Positions 17,600 through 27,675 of a stretch of DNA of 64,000 nucleotides are shown here, in pieces; position 1 is the stretch's first letter; each line of letters starts with the position of its first letter. The translations under genes and the position numbers were made by a program. Source of the DNA: Martelella alba (GTDB taxonomy: Bacteria; Pseudomonadota; Alphaproteobacteria; Rhizobiales; Rhizobiaceae); contig NZ_VHLG01000009.1 of assembly GCF_006516955.1 (NCBI RefSeq), positions 94,547 to 158,546 on the forward strand, read 5' to 3'. The notes beneath the pieces are model-generated. The model saw only the letters and a program-made list of their open reading frames with translations. It searched no databases and was not told the DNA's origin.

Positions 17600-19156
17600 C
17601 TAAAGTCCTCCCTTGGGAAAGACCGAATGAATGTATCCTTCTGGTGACAGGATGCCTGAAACCGCAGCGGAGACAAACTGGATCAGATGTTCGGGGAACA
17701 GGCCGAAGATCACCGCAAGCGCCAGAAGAGCCACGACAGGCAGCCATTCGGCCAGACTGATATGCACCGGCTCTGTTGGCGGTTCGCCTCCAGCCGTGCG
17801 CCAATAGGCCAGCAGGAATACCCGGCCGAGCGCAATGGTGGAGAAGAAGCCGGCAACCAGGATCGACGCCGCCAGCCAGCCATAGCCCGACGCCAGCGAT
17901 GCCTTGACCAGCATGGCCTTGGGCCAGAAGCCAGAGAAGGGCGGCAGGCCGGCAGCAGCGAAAAACAGAGCGAGGCTGACACCGGCAAAGGCAGGGGCCG
18001 TGCGGTAGAGACCACCGATCTGACGCAGCGAGAACCCGCCGGCAAGCTTGCCGGCAAGACCGGTCACGAAATAGAGTGCCGTCATGGTGATGATGGAATG
18101 AAGCGCGTAGAAAACCGCACCTTCAAGCCCCATAGGCGTTCCGATCGCCACACCGGCCAGCATATTGCCGATACCGATGATCACCACATAGCCGACCATA
18201 CGGCGAATATCATCCTGGGCAATCGCCCCCATCGCGGCCAGTACCATGGTAAAGGCGGCGCTGATCGCAACTATCATGCTCGTATCGGCGAGATCAGCCG
18301 GCAGAATCATCACCATGACCCGGATCAGCGCATAAACGCCGACCTTGGTCAAAAGACCGCCAAACAGGCCTGAAACAACCGTGCGCGGCGTATGGTAGGA
18401 AGCCGGCAGCCAGAAGTTGACGGGAAAGGCTGCTGCCTTCATACCGAAAGCCAGAATAAAGAGAACAGCCAGTGTCTTGGTCGGAAGATCCGGCTTTTCC
18501 CGTGCCATCATCGCAATATCGGCCATGTTGAGCGTACCGAAAATTGCATAGAGATAGGCAACTGCAATCAAGAACAGCGTGGTGCCGATCAGATTCAGCA
18601 CCGCATATTTCATCGCCCCGTCAAGCTGCTCATGCTTCGATCCCAGGATCAAAAGACCGAAAGAGGAGATCAGCAGCACTTCAAACCAGACATAGAGGTT
18701 GAAGATATCGCCGGTCAGGAACGCGCCGGAGACACCGGCAAGCAACAGCATCAAGAAGGGATAGAACCCGTATCGTCGCTCGCTGTTATTGACATCGCCA
18801 AGCGCGAATATGGCGCCGGCAAGGGCAACGATAGCCGCCGCCAGAGCAAACAGGGCGCCAAGCACATCCGCGGTAAAGGCAATGCCGAAGGGCGGCAGCC
18901 AGCGCCCGGCAACCATGGTCATCGGGCCGTTTACCAGCACCTGGCGCAACAGTAGCAGGTCGAGGAGAACAAGCAGCGCCAGCGCCGGAATGGCGATATA
19001 GGGATGCAGATCGACCCGTTTGCGGAACAGCATCAGCACCGCGCCGGCAATGATGCAAAGCACGATCGGCAGGATGCCGAGCCATTGGGTCAGGCTTGTC
19101 GGCTCCATGGTCCAGGCAAGCGAGAAATCGACGGAATGTGCGGGCGAAGCGGCCAT
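17600..19156 (-). CDS. mrpD: Mrp antiporter subunit D
   Basis: 518-residue polytopic subunit homologous to NuoM/NuoN proton-pumping subunits. GMKAAAFPVNFWLPASYHTPRTVVSGLFGGLLTKVGVYALIR holds the conserved lysine/histidine chain of the ion path. LKQ-type loop is AQDDIRRMVGYVVI. The long C-terminus ends SPEGYIHSVFPKGGL. With MrpA it forms the proton/cation-translocating core. ATG at 19156. Confidence 0.96.
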   Translation of the reverse strand: MAASPAHSVDFSLAWTMEPTSLTQWLGILPIVLCIIAGAVLMLFRKRVDLHPYIAIPALALLVLLDLLLLRQVLVNGPMTMVAGRWLPPFGIAFTADVLGALFALAAAIVALAGAIFALGDVNNSERRYGFYPFLMLLLAGVSGAFLTGDIFNLYVWFEVLLISSFGLLILGSKHEQLDGAMKYAVLNLIGTTLFLIAVAYLYAIFGTLNMADIAMMAREKPDLPTKTLAVLFILAFGMKAAAFPVNFWLPASYHTPRTVVSGLFGGLLTKVGVYALIRVMVMILPADLADTSMIVAISAAFTMVLAAMGAIAQDDIRRMVGYVVIIGIGNMLAGVAIGTPMGLEGAVFYALHSIITMTALYFVTGLAGKLAGGFSLRQIGGLYRTAPAFAGVSLALFFAAAGLPPFSGFWPKAMLVKASLASGYGWLAASILVAGFFSTIALGRVFLLAYWRTAGGEPPTEPVHISLAEWLPVVALLALAVIFGLFPEHLIQFVSAAVSGILSPEGYIHSVFPKGGL

Positions 19157-19176
19157 AATCTTTTCTTCTTATCCTT

Positions 19177-19554
19177 TTAGTAGCCGAGCGGCGGCAAGGG
19201 CTGATCCTTGGGTTCGGCAGCCCGCATGTCATCCGTATCGTCAGTATTGAGGTCCTGATAGGACCGGTAGGTCAGCACCAGCAGGAAGGCGAAGAAGGAA
19301 AACGAGATCACGATCGCCGTCAGGATCAGCGCCTGGGGCAGCGGATTGGCGGTCCCGCCCGGCAGCGTTTCCATCGTATCGGGAATGATCGGCGGCACGA
19401 TGCCGGTGACCCGGCCGGTGGTGAAGATCAGCAGGTTGACGGCATTGCCGAGGATCGAGATGCCCAGCATGATGCGAACACTGTGCCGCGACAGCATCAG
19501 ATAGATCGCTGCCGTGAAGAACAGGCCGACAAGAACGGAGAGAACGAATTCCAT
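19177..19554 (-). CDS. mrpC: Mrp antiporter subunit C
   Basis: 125 residues, NuoK-like with three membrane segments. HSVRIMLGISILGNAVNLLIFTTGRV and LPQALILTAIVISFSFFAFLLVLTYR are MrpC/NuoK motifs. Its ATG overlaps the mrpB stop by one base. Confidence 0.96.
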   Translation of the reverse strand: MEFVLSVLVGLFFTAAIYLMLSRHSVRIMLGISILGNAVNLLIFTTGRVTGIVPPIIPDTMETLPGGTANPLPQALILTAIVISFSFFAFLLVLTYRSYQDLNTDDTDDMRAAEPKDQPLPPLGY

Positions 19555-19976
19555 CAGTCGTGATCCTTTTCCTCAAGAGCCAGGAAGATCGATGAGATCG
19601 ACCCGACAACGACGAGATAAACGCCCGTATCGAAGCTTGTCACCGTGGACAGAGGCACCTCGACGCCGAAGATTGTCGGATAGATCCAGTGAGCGGTCAT
19701 GAACGGCACATGGCTGAAGATCGACACCATGCCCGACAGCGCCGAAAGCAAGAGCCCCGCCCCCGCAATCGACATCGGGTGAAAATACATCGCCCGGCGA
19801 ACCGCGCTGACGCCCCAGGCGATACCGAAGATGGCAAATGCCGAGGCTGCAATCAATCCACCGATAAATCCGCCCCCCGGTGCATTATGTCCGCGCAGCA
19901 GGACAAAGATCGAAAACAGCAGCATCAATGCTGTCAGGAACGGCGCAGCCACGCGAAAGATCAGCGTGTTCATCAT
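19554..19976 (-). CDS. mrpB: Mrp antiporter subunit B
   Basis: 140 residues; [31 protein letters not shown] is the MrpB signature. The gene starts ATGATG across the mrpA stop; GGAGG lies 4-7 bases upstream, so either ATG could serve. In many bacteria the equivalent domain repeats at the MrpA C-terminus. Confidence 0.96.
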   Translation of the reverse strand: MMNTLIFRVAAPFLTALMLLFSIFVLLRGHNAPGGGFIGGLIAASAFAIFGIAWGVSAVRRAMYFHPMSIAGAGLLLSALSGMVSIFSHVPFMTAHWIYPTIFGVEVPLSTVTSFDTGVYLVVVGSISSIFLALEEKDHD

Positions 19977-22342
19977 TTGCCTCCGTTTTGCATGTCAGGA
20001 TTGTTGTCAGCAGGACCGCGGCCGCTGCCTGAGCGGATGCGGATCAGCGCCAGGATGGCAAGACCGGTGATCATCACCACCGAAATCTCGCCGAGCGTAT
20101 CCGTTCCGCGGAAGTCAACGATGATCACGTTGACGACATTGTGCCCGTGCGCAATGACCTTGGAATACTGATTGAAGAAATCGGTCAGCGATGTGTTGAA
20201 CGGCACCTGCGTCGCCTTCACCAGCAGCGCGGCAAAGCCAAGGCCGCAACCCGCCGCAATCGTGCCGTCCAGCAGAATCTGCTTCAGCGGCCGGTGATCC
20301 GACGGCGTCAGGTTGAGCCGCGTCATGACCAGCGTCAGGATGACGACCGACAGGGTTTCAACCATGAACTGGGTGAAAGACAGATCCGGCGCGCCGAACA
20401 GCAGGAACATCACCGCCAGCGAGAAGCCCTGAATACCCAGTGAGACGATCGCCGTCAGCCGGTTATGGGCCAGGATGACAGCCGCCAGACCGACAACGGC
20501 AATCAGGAAGATCGCCCAGTCACGCAGGCGGTAGATATGCGGCAGTTCCGGAATATGCGGCCACTCGCCAAAGGCAATCAGCGGCACCAGAAGCGCAATC
20601 GCAATCGCGATGAAGGTCGCTGTCAGATAAAATTCCAGCCGCCCCGGCTGTATCATGACGCTGACGCGATGCGACAGGCGCACAAGCCCGCGCATCAGGC
20701 TGTCAAACCAGGTGTCGGGGCCAGGGCCAAGAATGCCAAGCAACCGGCTCATCAGCGCACGTTCCGTATCCAGGCGCCAGTAGAACAGGAGCGCCAGCAC
20801 GATGGTCAGTACCGAAAGCGCCAGCGGCACGGAAATATGCGGAATGAGCGAGATGTGAACGGCAACCGCCTCGCCTTCGATGGCGCTGGCCATCGGGCTT
20901 GAGATCAGGCTGTTGAAAACCGGGGAAAACAGCGCAGAGATGAGCGCAGTGGCGCCAAGCATGATCGGCCCCAGCCACATCAGGGCCGGTGCCTCATGGG
21001 CGTGTTTTGGCGTTTCCTTCGCCGCCCCGATAAAGGGCTTGAGACCAACGGCAAAGCCGATGACGAACATCAGCGCATTGCAGATAACAGTGAAGGCCAG
21101 GAAGACCAGCGAGCGCGTATCCATATGCGCCAGAGAATCATAGATCTCCTCCTTCGACATGAAGCCAAGGAAGGGCGGCAGGCCACCCATGGAAATCGCC
21201 CCGGCAAGCCCCGCGGCAAAGGTGATCGGCATGGCCTTCGCCAGCCCGCCGAGGCGGGTGATATCACGGGTACCGGTCGCGTGATCGATAATGCCGGCCA
21301 CCATGAAGAGGCCGCCCTTGAACAGCGCATGCGCCACCAGGTAAAGCACTGCGGCTTCGACGGCGTGGTCAACGCCAAAGCCGGTCATCATCACCATCAG
21401 ACCGAGCGAGGAAACGGTCGTATAGGCCAGCATCTGTTTCAGATCGGTCTGCTTGATGGCAAGAAACGAACCGACAACCAGGGTCACGCCACCGAAAAGC
21501 GGCAGAACCGTCTCCCACAGAGCCGTATCCCCCATGACCGGGTTCAGCCGCATCAAGAGGTAGACGCCCGCCTTGACCATGGTGGCCGAATGCAGAAAGG
21601 CGGAAACCGGTGTTGGCGCCTCCATGGCGTTTGGAAGCCAGAAATGAAACGGAAACTGCGCCGACTTGGTGAAGGCGCCGAGCAGAACCAGAACCAGAAC
21701 CACCGTATAAAGCGGATTGTCGCGCAACACATCGCCGCCATGGATCAATGCCGAAAGGCTGTTCATGCCAGTGATATTCTGGATCATCAGCACACCAGCC
21801 AGAAGCGCCAGGCCACCACCGCCCGTCACCACCAGCGCCTGCAAGGCCGCACGCCGCGAGGCTTCACGCTCATTGTCGAAGCCGATCAGCAGGAAGGAGG
21901 TGATGGAGGTCAGCTCCCAGAAAACGAACAGCATCAAAAGACCGTCCGAAATCACAACGCCAAGCATCGATCCCATGAAAAGGAAGATGAAGCTCATGAA
22001 ACGGGCCTGAAGCGGATGCCCCTTCATATAGCCACCGGCATAAAGCACGATCAGCGTGCCGATACCGGAGATCAGCAGCGCAAAGGTCAGCGACAGGCCG
22101 TCCAGCATGAAGGAAAAGCGCAGCCCCAGCGAGGGGATCCAGTCATAACCGCCGGTCAGAACCTTGCCGGAGGAAATCAGCGGCAAAAACCGCAGGAAAT
22201 TCAAAAAGGCCGCCAGAGGCAGGATCGCCAGCAACCAAGCCGCATTGTGCTTGAGGAGACGATAGACCGTCGGTGAAAGAACCGCCCCCAGAAAGGGTAA
22301 ACACAGGGCCAGGAAAGTTAAGGCCGTTTGACTTGCGGTCAT
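19973..22342 (-). CDS. mrpA: Mrp antiporter subunit A
   Basis: 789-residue subunit, NuoL-like over the first ~500 residues ([74 protein letters not shown]), then the MrpA-specific C-terminal extension with the MbhE/DUF4040-type domain near [31 protein letters not shown]. First gene of an operon with order A-B-C-D-E-F-G, the seven-subunit Mrp (Pha/Mnh) Na+ or K+/H+ antiporter used for pH and salt tolerance. The cation cannot be read from sequence. ATG at 22342 follows GGAGA. Confidence 0.96.
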   Translation of the reverse strand: MTASQTALTFLALCLPFLGAVLSPTVYRLLKHNAAWLLAILPLAAFLNFLRFLPLISSGKVLTGGYDWIPSLGLRFSFMLDGLSLTFALLISGIGTLIVLYAGGYMKGHPLQARFMSFIFLFMGSMLGVVISDGLLMLFVFWELTSITSFLLIGFDNEREASRRAALQALVVTGGGGLALLAGVLMIQNITGMNSLSALIHGGDVLRDNPLYTVVLVLVLLGAFTKSAQFPFHFWLPNAMEAPTPVSAFLHSATMVKAGVYLLMRLNPVMGDTALWETVLPLFGGVTLVVGSFLAIKQTDLKQMLAYTTVSSLGLMVMMTGFGVDHAVEAAVLYLVAHALFKGGLFMVAGIIDHATGTRDITRLGGLAKAMPITFAAGLAGAISMGGLPPFLGFMSKEEIYDSLAHMDTRSLVFLAFTVICNALMFVIGFAVGLKPFIGAAKETPKHAHEAPALMWLGPIMLGATALISALFSPVFNSLISSPMASAIEGEAVAVHISLIPHISVPLALSVLTIVLALLFYWRLDTERALMSRLLGILGPGPDTWFDSLMRGLVRLSHRVSVMIQPGRLEFYLTATFIAIAIALLVPLIAFGEWPHIPELPHIYRLRDWAIFLIAVVGLAAVILAHNRLTAIVSLGIQGFSLAVMFLLFGAPDLSFTQFMVETLSVVILTLVMTRLNLTPSDHRPLKQILLDGTIAAGCGLGFAALLVKATQVPFNTSLTDFFNQYSKVIAHGHNVVNVIIVDFRGTDTLGEISVVMITGLAILALIRIRSGSGRGPADNNPDMQNGGK

Positions 22343-22574
22343 GACGTCTCCACAAATTCACTGATTCAGTGCGGATCGATTGCCCGCTCGTTACCCAATT
22401 ACGTCAAAGAAACCGGCCCCTCAAGTCTCGCGGCACGCTTTTTGCGCAAATGCGAAAGCCAGATCTTGCCCGGCGGCAATACAGCCTGCGGACACATTGC
22501 AATTTGTCATGTGACAACGCATCTATGGCCTGCGATGCATCCGTTTCCTGCATCATTCGCCGAGGAGAACGACA

Positions 22575-22994
22575 TTGACAGACGATAACAAGCAAAAAAA
22601 AATTCTGAGCGACGCACAATGGCGTGATGAACTGACCCCTGAGCAATTTCATATCCTGCGCCAACACGGCACCGAACGCCCCTTTACCGGCCCCTACTGG
22701 AACAGTTTTGAAACCGGAATCTATCACTGCGCGGGCTGTGATACGGCCCTTTTCGAATCAGATACCAAGTTTGACGCTGGCTGTGGCTGGCCATCCTTTT
22801 TCAAGGCGGTAAGCCCGGATGCCGTCATCGAGATCGAAGACAGGTCGCACGGCATGCTGCGCACCGAAATTCGCTGTGCGACCTGCGGCGGCCATCTTGG
22901 CCATGTCTTCCCCGACGGACCGCCCCCCACTGGCCTGCGCTATTGCATGAACGGCTATGCCATGCATTTCGTGCCTCATACGCATGAAAGCTGA
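22575..22994 (+). CDS. msrB: peptide-methionine (R)-S-oxide reductase MsrB
   Basis: 139 residues. Zn-binding pairs C52-x2-C55 and C101-x2-C104 are present and the catalytic cysteine is C124 in [16 protein letters not shown] and [11 protein letters not shown] are conserved. It reduces methionine-R-sulfoxide in cytoplasmic proteins and complements the periplasmic MsrPQ system at 45-47 kb. The start is TTG at 22575 with GAGGAGA seven bases upstream; no ATG is available in the conserved part. Confidence 0.96.
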   Translation: MTDDNKQKKILSDAQWRDELTPEQFHILRQHGTERPFTGPYWNSFETGIYHCAGCDTALFESDTKFDAGCGWPSFFKAVSPDAVIEIEDRSHGMLRTEIRCATCGGHLGHVFPDGPPPTGLRYCMNGYAMHFVPHTHES

Positions 22995-23419
22995 CCTTTG
23001 ACAGGAAGACCAAGGCTGAGCCACGTAACACAAATTACATTGCATCTGCGTCTTCGCCAGACAAAAGCCGGTTGCCTCAAGTTCCAACGATGTTGAGATA
23101 GCGACAAGAGGGGCCGGCCAGCAGAATCGTAAGGCACGAGGACCCCTGCGATCTGCCAGCCGGCCAACCCCACGATCCAGGAGATGCGGCGGACCTGAAC
23201 ATCATGGGGCAAACCATTATATGTTTACGTTACAATTGAAGCACAAGACCACAATAATCAACTGTTTAACAAAGAATAGGACCGATTCTGTCGTTTTTAT
23301 GGTTAACTTGAGAACCGGTTTCTGACATCCTCAAGCATCCGCCTGCTGGCCGAGCGAGTATTTCAGCAAATCCATAAGTAACGTATCGCCGTGCCGTCCC
23401 TCAGGCTGCAGGCTCACCC
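22995..23419. other. gene-free convergent region with long inverted repeat
   Basis: 425 bases between the convergent msrB and pleD-like genes. The main structure is an imperfect inverted repeat at 23110-23171: GGCCGGC (23112-23118) pairs with GCCGGCC (23159-23165), then GCAGA pairs with TCTGC and TCG with CGA, enclosing a ~19-nt apical loop; GGGG/CCCC may extend the base. It could be a 3' hairpin or a small RNA. An A/T-rich part (23215-23320) contains an ATGGTTAA octamer. Confidence 0.45.
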
Positions 23420-24715
23420 TCAGCCCGTGAATTTGTGCTGCGCGATATCCTTGACAACGACCCGAACATCCAGCACAGGCAGATCGTGACGCCGGGACGC
23501 GGCCTGACCGGCAAAATAACGCCCCTTGAGTGATTGGAAGCCCTGCAGCATATCCTGCTTCATTGCCTCCACCAGTGCCTGTGCCTCCTGGGGTTTGCGA
23601 TCCGGCATCAGCACTGCAAAAATCCCCTCATCCAGACGGCTGGCAACATCGCGCCCGGCAAGATGCGTCCTGATTGCCGCAACCGTCCGCTCGACGCTGG
23701 CATGATCAAACATGCCGGAAAGCTGAAACAGGCCGAGATGCAGCGGCTCCTCGACACGCTGCACGTAACGCTGGGCGCGCTGCAGCAGATGCGCAAACGC
23801 AACCCGGTCCGACAAGCCCGTCTCGGGATCGAGCGCCTGCCCGCTTGGCACGACCTCAGACACCGAACGCTCAAGGGCGGTGAGAAAGCGCTTGCGACGC
23901 GCCTGCAGCAGCACGCGCAGCGTCAGTTCCTCGCTGCTTGCCGGCCAGATCAGGCAATCATCTGCCGTACGGCAGCTCATACGCTCGCTGAGCGGCCATG
24001 CATCACGCTCAAACAGAGCCAGAAGCGGGACAAATCGATTGGCTGGAACACAGCGCAATTGCCCGCATAGCCTGAAGGCTGCATCGGCATTGGCACCGCC
24101 ATGAACAATAATCAGATCGTGATCAACGCGCGCAGCCCTGAACAGAACATCCTGAGGATTATCCGTGGCCGTTGTCGTGGCGACGGCCTGCAGGATCTGC
24201 AACAGGCTCTTTCGCGCACTGGCCTCCTCGGCAAAGATCAGCACATGCAGAGCCTCGTCCGCCCCGGTCTCGCCAAGCTGGTTCGGCGCCACCTCATCCT
24301 GCAGGACCTTGAGCCGTAAAAGCGCTGCCGTGCGGGCGCCGATCACCGCATCATCATCATCCAGCGAGAAAACATCGTCGGCACCAGCCCGCAGGGATAG
24401 CAGCCGCAAGGCACGATCCGGCATCCCTTTTGTCACAATGGCGACTGGCAATCCCGCCGTCGACGGACCGTCTTTCAACGTCGCACAGCAGGCCAGCGCC
24501 GCTTCGGCGCTGCCATCAACGGCAACCAGAATGGCACCGACTGATTCGGGAAACACGGTCGCCGCCAGCCAGTCCTCGGATGCAAACTGTTCGAATTCTT
24601 CCGCCCAGCCATCAAGAATGGCAGACAAGGCGAGGCCATCCTGCTCGCTGCCGCCAATCAGAACCACTCTGTTCAGTGCCGTTGCGCTCACGCCTTGCCA
24701 GTTCCTTTTAACCAT
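23420..24715 (-). CDS. degenerate PleD homologue (REC-REC-GGDEF)
   Basis: 431 residues laid out like PleD: receiver 1 (~15-135), receiver 2 (~155-280), GGDEF domain (~295-425, starting DPETGLSDR). Key residues are missing. Receiver 1 has GGSEQDG where two aspartates are expected and lacks the conserved lysine (LDDDDAV). In the GGDEF domain the active-site GG(D/E)EF is replaced by LDEGIF (361-366). It should not make c-di-GMP or be phosphorylated normally. It overlaps divK by eight bases, the canonical divK-pleD arrangement, so homology by position is strong. ATG at 24715; a GTG at 24718 is possible. Confidence 0.8.
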   Translation of the reverse strand: MVKRNWQGVSATALNRVVLIGGSEQDGLALSAILDGWAEEFEQFASEDWLAATVFPESVGAILVAVDGSAEAALACCATLKDGPSTAGLPVAIVTKGMPDRALRLLSLRAGADDVFSLDDDDAVIGARTAALLRLKVLQDEVAPNQLGETGADEALHVLIFAEEASARKSLLQILQAVATTTATDNPQDVLFRAARVDHDLIIVHGGANADAAFRLCGQLRCVPANRFVPLLALFERDAWPLSERMSCRTADDCLIWPASSEELTLRVLLQARRKRFLTALERSVSEVVPSGQALDPETGLSDRVAFAHLLQRAQRYVQRVEEPLHLGLFQLSGMFDHASVERTVAAIRTHLAGRDVASRLDEGIFAVLMPDRKPQEAQALVEAMKQDMLQGFQSLKGRYFAGQAASRRHDLPVLDVRVVVKDIAQHKFTG

Positions 24716-25079
24716 CACCCAGATAGGATTTCACGGTTGCAATGAATTTGGGTACCGAGATCGGCTTGGACATATAGGCGTCGCAGCCTGCCTCGCGAAT
24801 GCGCTCTTCATCGCCGCGCATGGCAAAGGCGGTGACCGCGACGATGGGGATCGCGGCAAGCTCGGCATCTGCCTTCAACGAACGGGCGATATCAATGCCG
24901 GAAAGCTCAGGCAGCTGGATATCCATCAGAATCAGTTCCGGGCGGAAAGCCCGCGCCAGCGTCACCGCATCACCGCCCGTTCGCGATTCGACAACTTCAT
25001 AGCCGCATGATTCGATCAGATCCCGAAAAAGCTTCAGGTTCAAATCATTATCCTCGACCACCAAGACCCGCTTTGGCAT
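24708..25079 (-). CDS. divK: single-domain response regulator DivK
   Basis: 123-residue lone receiver. The acidic pocket E9/D10, phosphoacceptor D53 ([13 protein letters not shown]), T83 region (VAVTAFAM) and K105 (MSKPIS) are all intact. DivK is phosphorylated by DivJ/PleC-type kinases and controls the CtrA pathway and cell polarity in alphaproteobacteria. Neighbours pleD-like, DUF3572 and dinB match the Rhizobiales arrangement, supporting the assignment over other lone receivers. ATG at 25079. Confidence 0.93.
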   Translation of the reverse strand: MPKRVLVVEDNDLNLKLFRDLIESCGYEVVESRTGGDAVTLARAFRPELILMDIQLPELSGIDIARSLKADAELAAIPIVAVTAFAMRGDEERIREAGCDAYMSKPISVPKFIATVKSYLGDG

Positions 25080-25203
25080 AGACTGCCGCCCCTCTCGGCC
25101 GACTTGAAACCCGCTGGCCAGACGTTAAAATCTCTGAACGAGCCGCGACGCGGCATACAGGATGCCCACTCTAGGACAATTTGGTTAAGAAACGGAAATT
25201 CAC

Positions 25204-25518
25204 TTGGCAGATTTTCTGAAAGCGTCACAAAAGACGCGCAAACATCACCCCGCCCCCGAAGAACTGGCCGTGGAAATCCTTCTCTACCTCGCCGCCGAGC
25301 CGGAGCTGCTCTCACGTTTTTCAGCCCTGACGGGCATTATGCCGCAGCAATTGCGGGCCTTTAGCGCAGAGCCGGGCTTTAGCCGCGCCATGGTCGGCTT
25401 TCTCGCCGGCCATGAACCGACACTCATCGCATTCTGTCAGGCGACCGGCACCGATCCAGACGCCGTGCTTGGCTGCTGGCAGGATCTCGAACGCCAGGAC
25501 GGCGGATCAGCGGAATGA
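25204..25518 (+). CDS. DUF3572 family protein
   Basis: 104 residues, helical, matching DUF3572 (AVEILLYLAAEPELLSRFSALTGIMPQQLRAFSAEPGFSRAMVGFLAGHEPTLIAFCQATGTDP). Typically lies divergent from divK in Rhizobiales. TTG at 25204 is the likely start, with GGAA upstream; no ATG precedes the conserved part. It overlaps the HAD gene (ATGA), so they are co-translated. Function unknown. Confidence 0.85.
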   Translation: MADFLKASQKTRKHHPAPEELAVEILLYLAAEPELLSRFSALTGIMPQQLRAFSAEPGFSRAMVGFLAGHEPTLIAFCQATGTDPDAVLGCWQDLERQDGGSAE

Positions 25519-26183
25519 GCGTTACCGTCATTGACGCGGAAGCCGGCCTTGACGCCCTCTGCACGAAGATCGGCGCGCGGCCGCTCATCGTCTGTGATGT
25601 CGACGAGGTCGTGCTGCGCTTCGTGCTCCCATTCAAGGCCTATCTTCTCGCCAACGACCACGAATTGCGGCTTGAAAGCTTCAGCCTCAACGGCAATGTC
25701 ACCTGCCTTTCCACCGGCGTGAAAGTGCCGGATGGCACTGTCGATCGCCTGCTTTCGGGCTTTTACGACCACCAGGAAGACTGGCAGGTCCCTTTCGATG
25801 ATGCGCGCGACACGCTGGACCGGCTTAAAGCCTTTGCCGATGTGGTGCTGCTGACGGCAATGCCGCCCTGCCATGCCGAAATGCGCCGCCGCCTGCTTGA
25901 GCGTTTCGGCTTTGCCCTGCCGATGATCGCAACGGAGAGATCCAAGGGTGAGGTTGTCCGCCGCCTTGCCGAGGCGGGGGTGCCCGACATCGTCTTCATT
26001 GATGACATGCTCTATAACTGCCGCTCTGTCAGCGGTGCCGTGCCGCAAGCACTTGCCATCAATCTGCTGATCGACAGCGACTATCGCGCGATTGCCCCGA
26101 AAACGGCCGAGCCGGCGGTTCTGGCCACTGGCTGGCCGGATGCCGAACGTCTCGTGCGCGACCGGTTGTCCGACGGAGGCTGA
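25515..26183 (+). CDS. HAD-superfamily hydrolase
   Basis: 222 residues with HAD motif I DVDEV (residues ~28-32), motif II LLTAMP, a lysine region [10 protein letters not shown] and motif III/IV FIDDM. Probably a phosphatase of unknown substrate. Between DUF3572 and dinB; not part of the DNA-polymerase pathway in any obvious way. Motif I Asp-x-Asp is intact, so it should be active. Confidence 0.82.
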   Translation: MSVTVIDAEAGLDALCTKIGARPLIVCDVDEVVLRFVLPFKAYLLANDHELRLESFSLNGNVTCLSTGVKVPDGTVDRLLSGFYDHQEDWQVPFDDARDTLDRLKAFADVVLLTAMPPCHAEMRRRLLERFGFALPMIATERSKGEVVRRLAEAGVPDIVFIDDMLYNCRSVSGAVPQALAINLLIDSDYRAIAPKTAEPAVLATGWPDAERLVRDRLSDGG

Positions 26184-26335
26184 AACCCGGCCCGAGCGCA
26201 TCGGGCCGGAGATCGGGCGGTTGCGAAGGCCTGACGCCCCTAAAACCGAGGAATATCACGGCAGGCCGGATGGGATATTGCCCGCAACCGGGCGCAACGC
26301 TATTGTCGGCTGTTCAATTTTTGTTCCGGGTTTTC

Positions 26336-27634
26336 ATGATCGATCAGCAGCTTGAAACCGGCTTTTGCCGGGATTGTCTTTCCGGCTTTGCCCGCCGGCC
26401 GGCGCGCTGCGCGCATTGCGGCAGCCCGCGCCTCCTCAGCCATGACGAGCTTTTCTCCCTGACGATTGCCCATATCGATTGTGATGCCTTCTACGCCTCG
26501 ATCGAAAAGCGTGACGACCCGTCGCTGGCCGACAAGCCCGTCATTATCGGCGGCGGCAAGCGGGGCGTCGTGTCAACCGCCTGCTATATTGCCCGCATTC
26601 ACGGCGTCCGCTCTGCCATGCCAATGTTCAAGGCACTGGAGGCCTGTCCCGAGGCCGTCGTGATTCGGCCCAATATGGAGAAATATTCAGCCGTCGGCCG
26701 CCAGGTCCGTGAAATGATGCTGGCGCTGACGCCACTGGTCGAGCCACTCTCGATTGACGAGGCCTTCCTCGATCTTTCCGGCACCGAAAGGCTGCACAAG
26801 GCGCCACCGGCCCGCATCCTTGCCGACTTTGCCAGACGCGTCGAACGCGAGGTCGGCATCACCGTTTCCGTGGGCCTGTCCTATTGCAAGTTCCTTGCCA
26901 AGATCGCCTCCGATCTCAATAAGCCAAAAGGCTTTTCGGTGATCGGACAGGCGGAGGCAACACGTTTTCTCGCCGATAAGCCGGTCGGCATGATCTGGGG
27001 TGTGGGCAAGGCCTTCGAGGCAACGCTCGCCCGCGACGGCATCACCACAATCGGCCAGATCCAGACCATGGAACAGGCCGATCTGATGCGGCGTTACGGC
27101 GTTATCGGCCAGCGGCTCTTCCATCTGGCGCGGGGCGAGGATCGCCGCCAGGTCTCGCCGTCCGGTGAGGCCAAGAGCATCTCCAATGAAACCACCTTCA
27201 TGTCGGATTTTTCCGATCTGGAGCCGTTGAGTACGCATCTGCGCCGCCTGAGCGAAAAGACAGCGGCGCGCGCGAAGAAGGCAGGTGTTGCCGGTCAGAC
27301 GGTCGTCCTGAAACTGAAAACCGCCGATTTCAGGATCAAGACGCGAAACCGGCGGCTTGACGATCCAACCCAGCTTGCCGACCGGATCTTTCGCACCGGG
27401 CTTTCGCTGCTCGAAAAGGAGATTGACGGGAGCAAATACCGCCTGATCGGCATCGGCATTTCAGATCTCTGTGATCCGGCAACGGCCGATCCGCCCGATC
27501 TCGTTGATCCGGCGGCAACCCGCAGAGCCGCCGCCGAAAATGCCATTGACAGCCTCAGGGCAAAATTCGGCTCATCCGCCGTGGAGACCGGATATACATT
27601 CCGGCCGGTGAGCGACAGGGACCGGAAAAGCTGA
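26336..27634 (+). CDS. dinB: DNA polymerase IV with N-terminal zinc-ribbon
   Basis: 432-residue Y-family translesion polymerase. Catalytic acidic residues lie in [17 protein letters not shown] and [24 protein letters not shown] and [12 protein letters not shown] (HhH) follow, with the little-finger domain near the end. A Cys4 ribbon (C11-x2-C14, C25-x2-C28) precedes the polymerase domain, a feature of a Rhizobiales subgroup and absent in E. coli DinB. No beta-clamp motif is evident at the C-terminus. ATG at 26336 keeps the ribbon; its ribosome-binding site is weak. Confidence 0.94.
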   Translation: MIDQQLETGFCRDCLSGFARRPARCAHCGSPRLLSHDELFSLTIAHIDCDAFYASIEKRDDPSLADKPVIIGGGKRGVVSTACYIARIHGVRSAMPMFKALEACPEAVVIRPNMEKYSAVGRQVREMMLALTPLVEPLSIDEAFLDLSGTERLHKAPPARILADFARRVEREVGITVSVGLSYCKFLAKIASDLNKPKGFSVIGQAEATRFLADKPVGMIWGVGKAFEATLARDGITTIGQIQTMEQADLMRRYGVIGQRLFHLARGEDRRQVSPSGEAKSISNETTFMSDFSDLEPLSTHLRRLSEKTAARAKKAGVAGQTVVLKLKTADFRIKTRNRRLDDPTQLADRIFRTGLSLLEKEIDGSKYRLIGIGISDLCDPATADPPDLVDPAATRRAAAENAIDSLRAKFGSSAVETGYTFRPVSDRDRKS

Positions 27635-27675
27635 ACAGGCAGCCCGGATATGGCGGGTGAGGCTGCCTCGCCTCA

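Noticed and set aside
20996..22276. 426-codon plus-strand frame opposite mrpA
   Set aside because: Antisense shadow; rich in Q/H/R/N/G with no domain, while mrpA on the other strand is unambiguous.
22976..23212. 78-codon minus-strand frame after msrB
   Set aside because: Composition not protein-like (many W, R, V runs), no ribosome-binding site, and it contains the inverted repeat.
27637..27668. AGGCAGC/GCTGCCT inverted repeat between convergent dinB and amidase genes
   Set aside because: Loop of 18 bases and no T-run on either strand; too weak to call a terminator.
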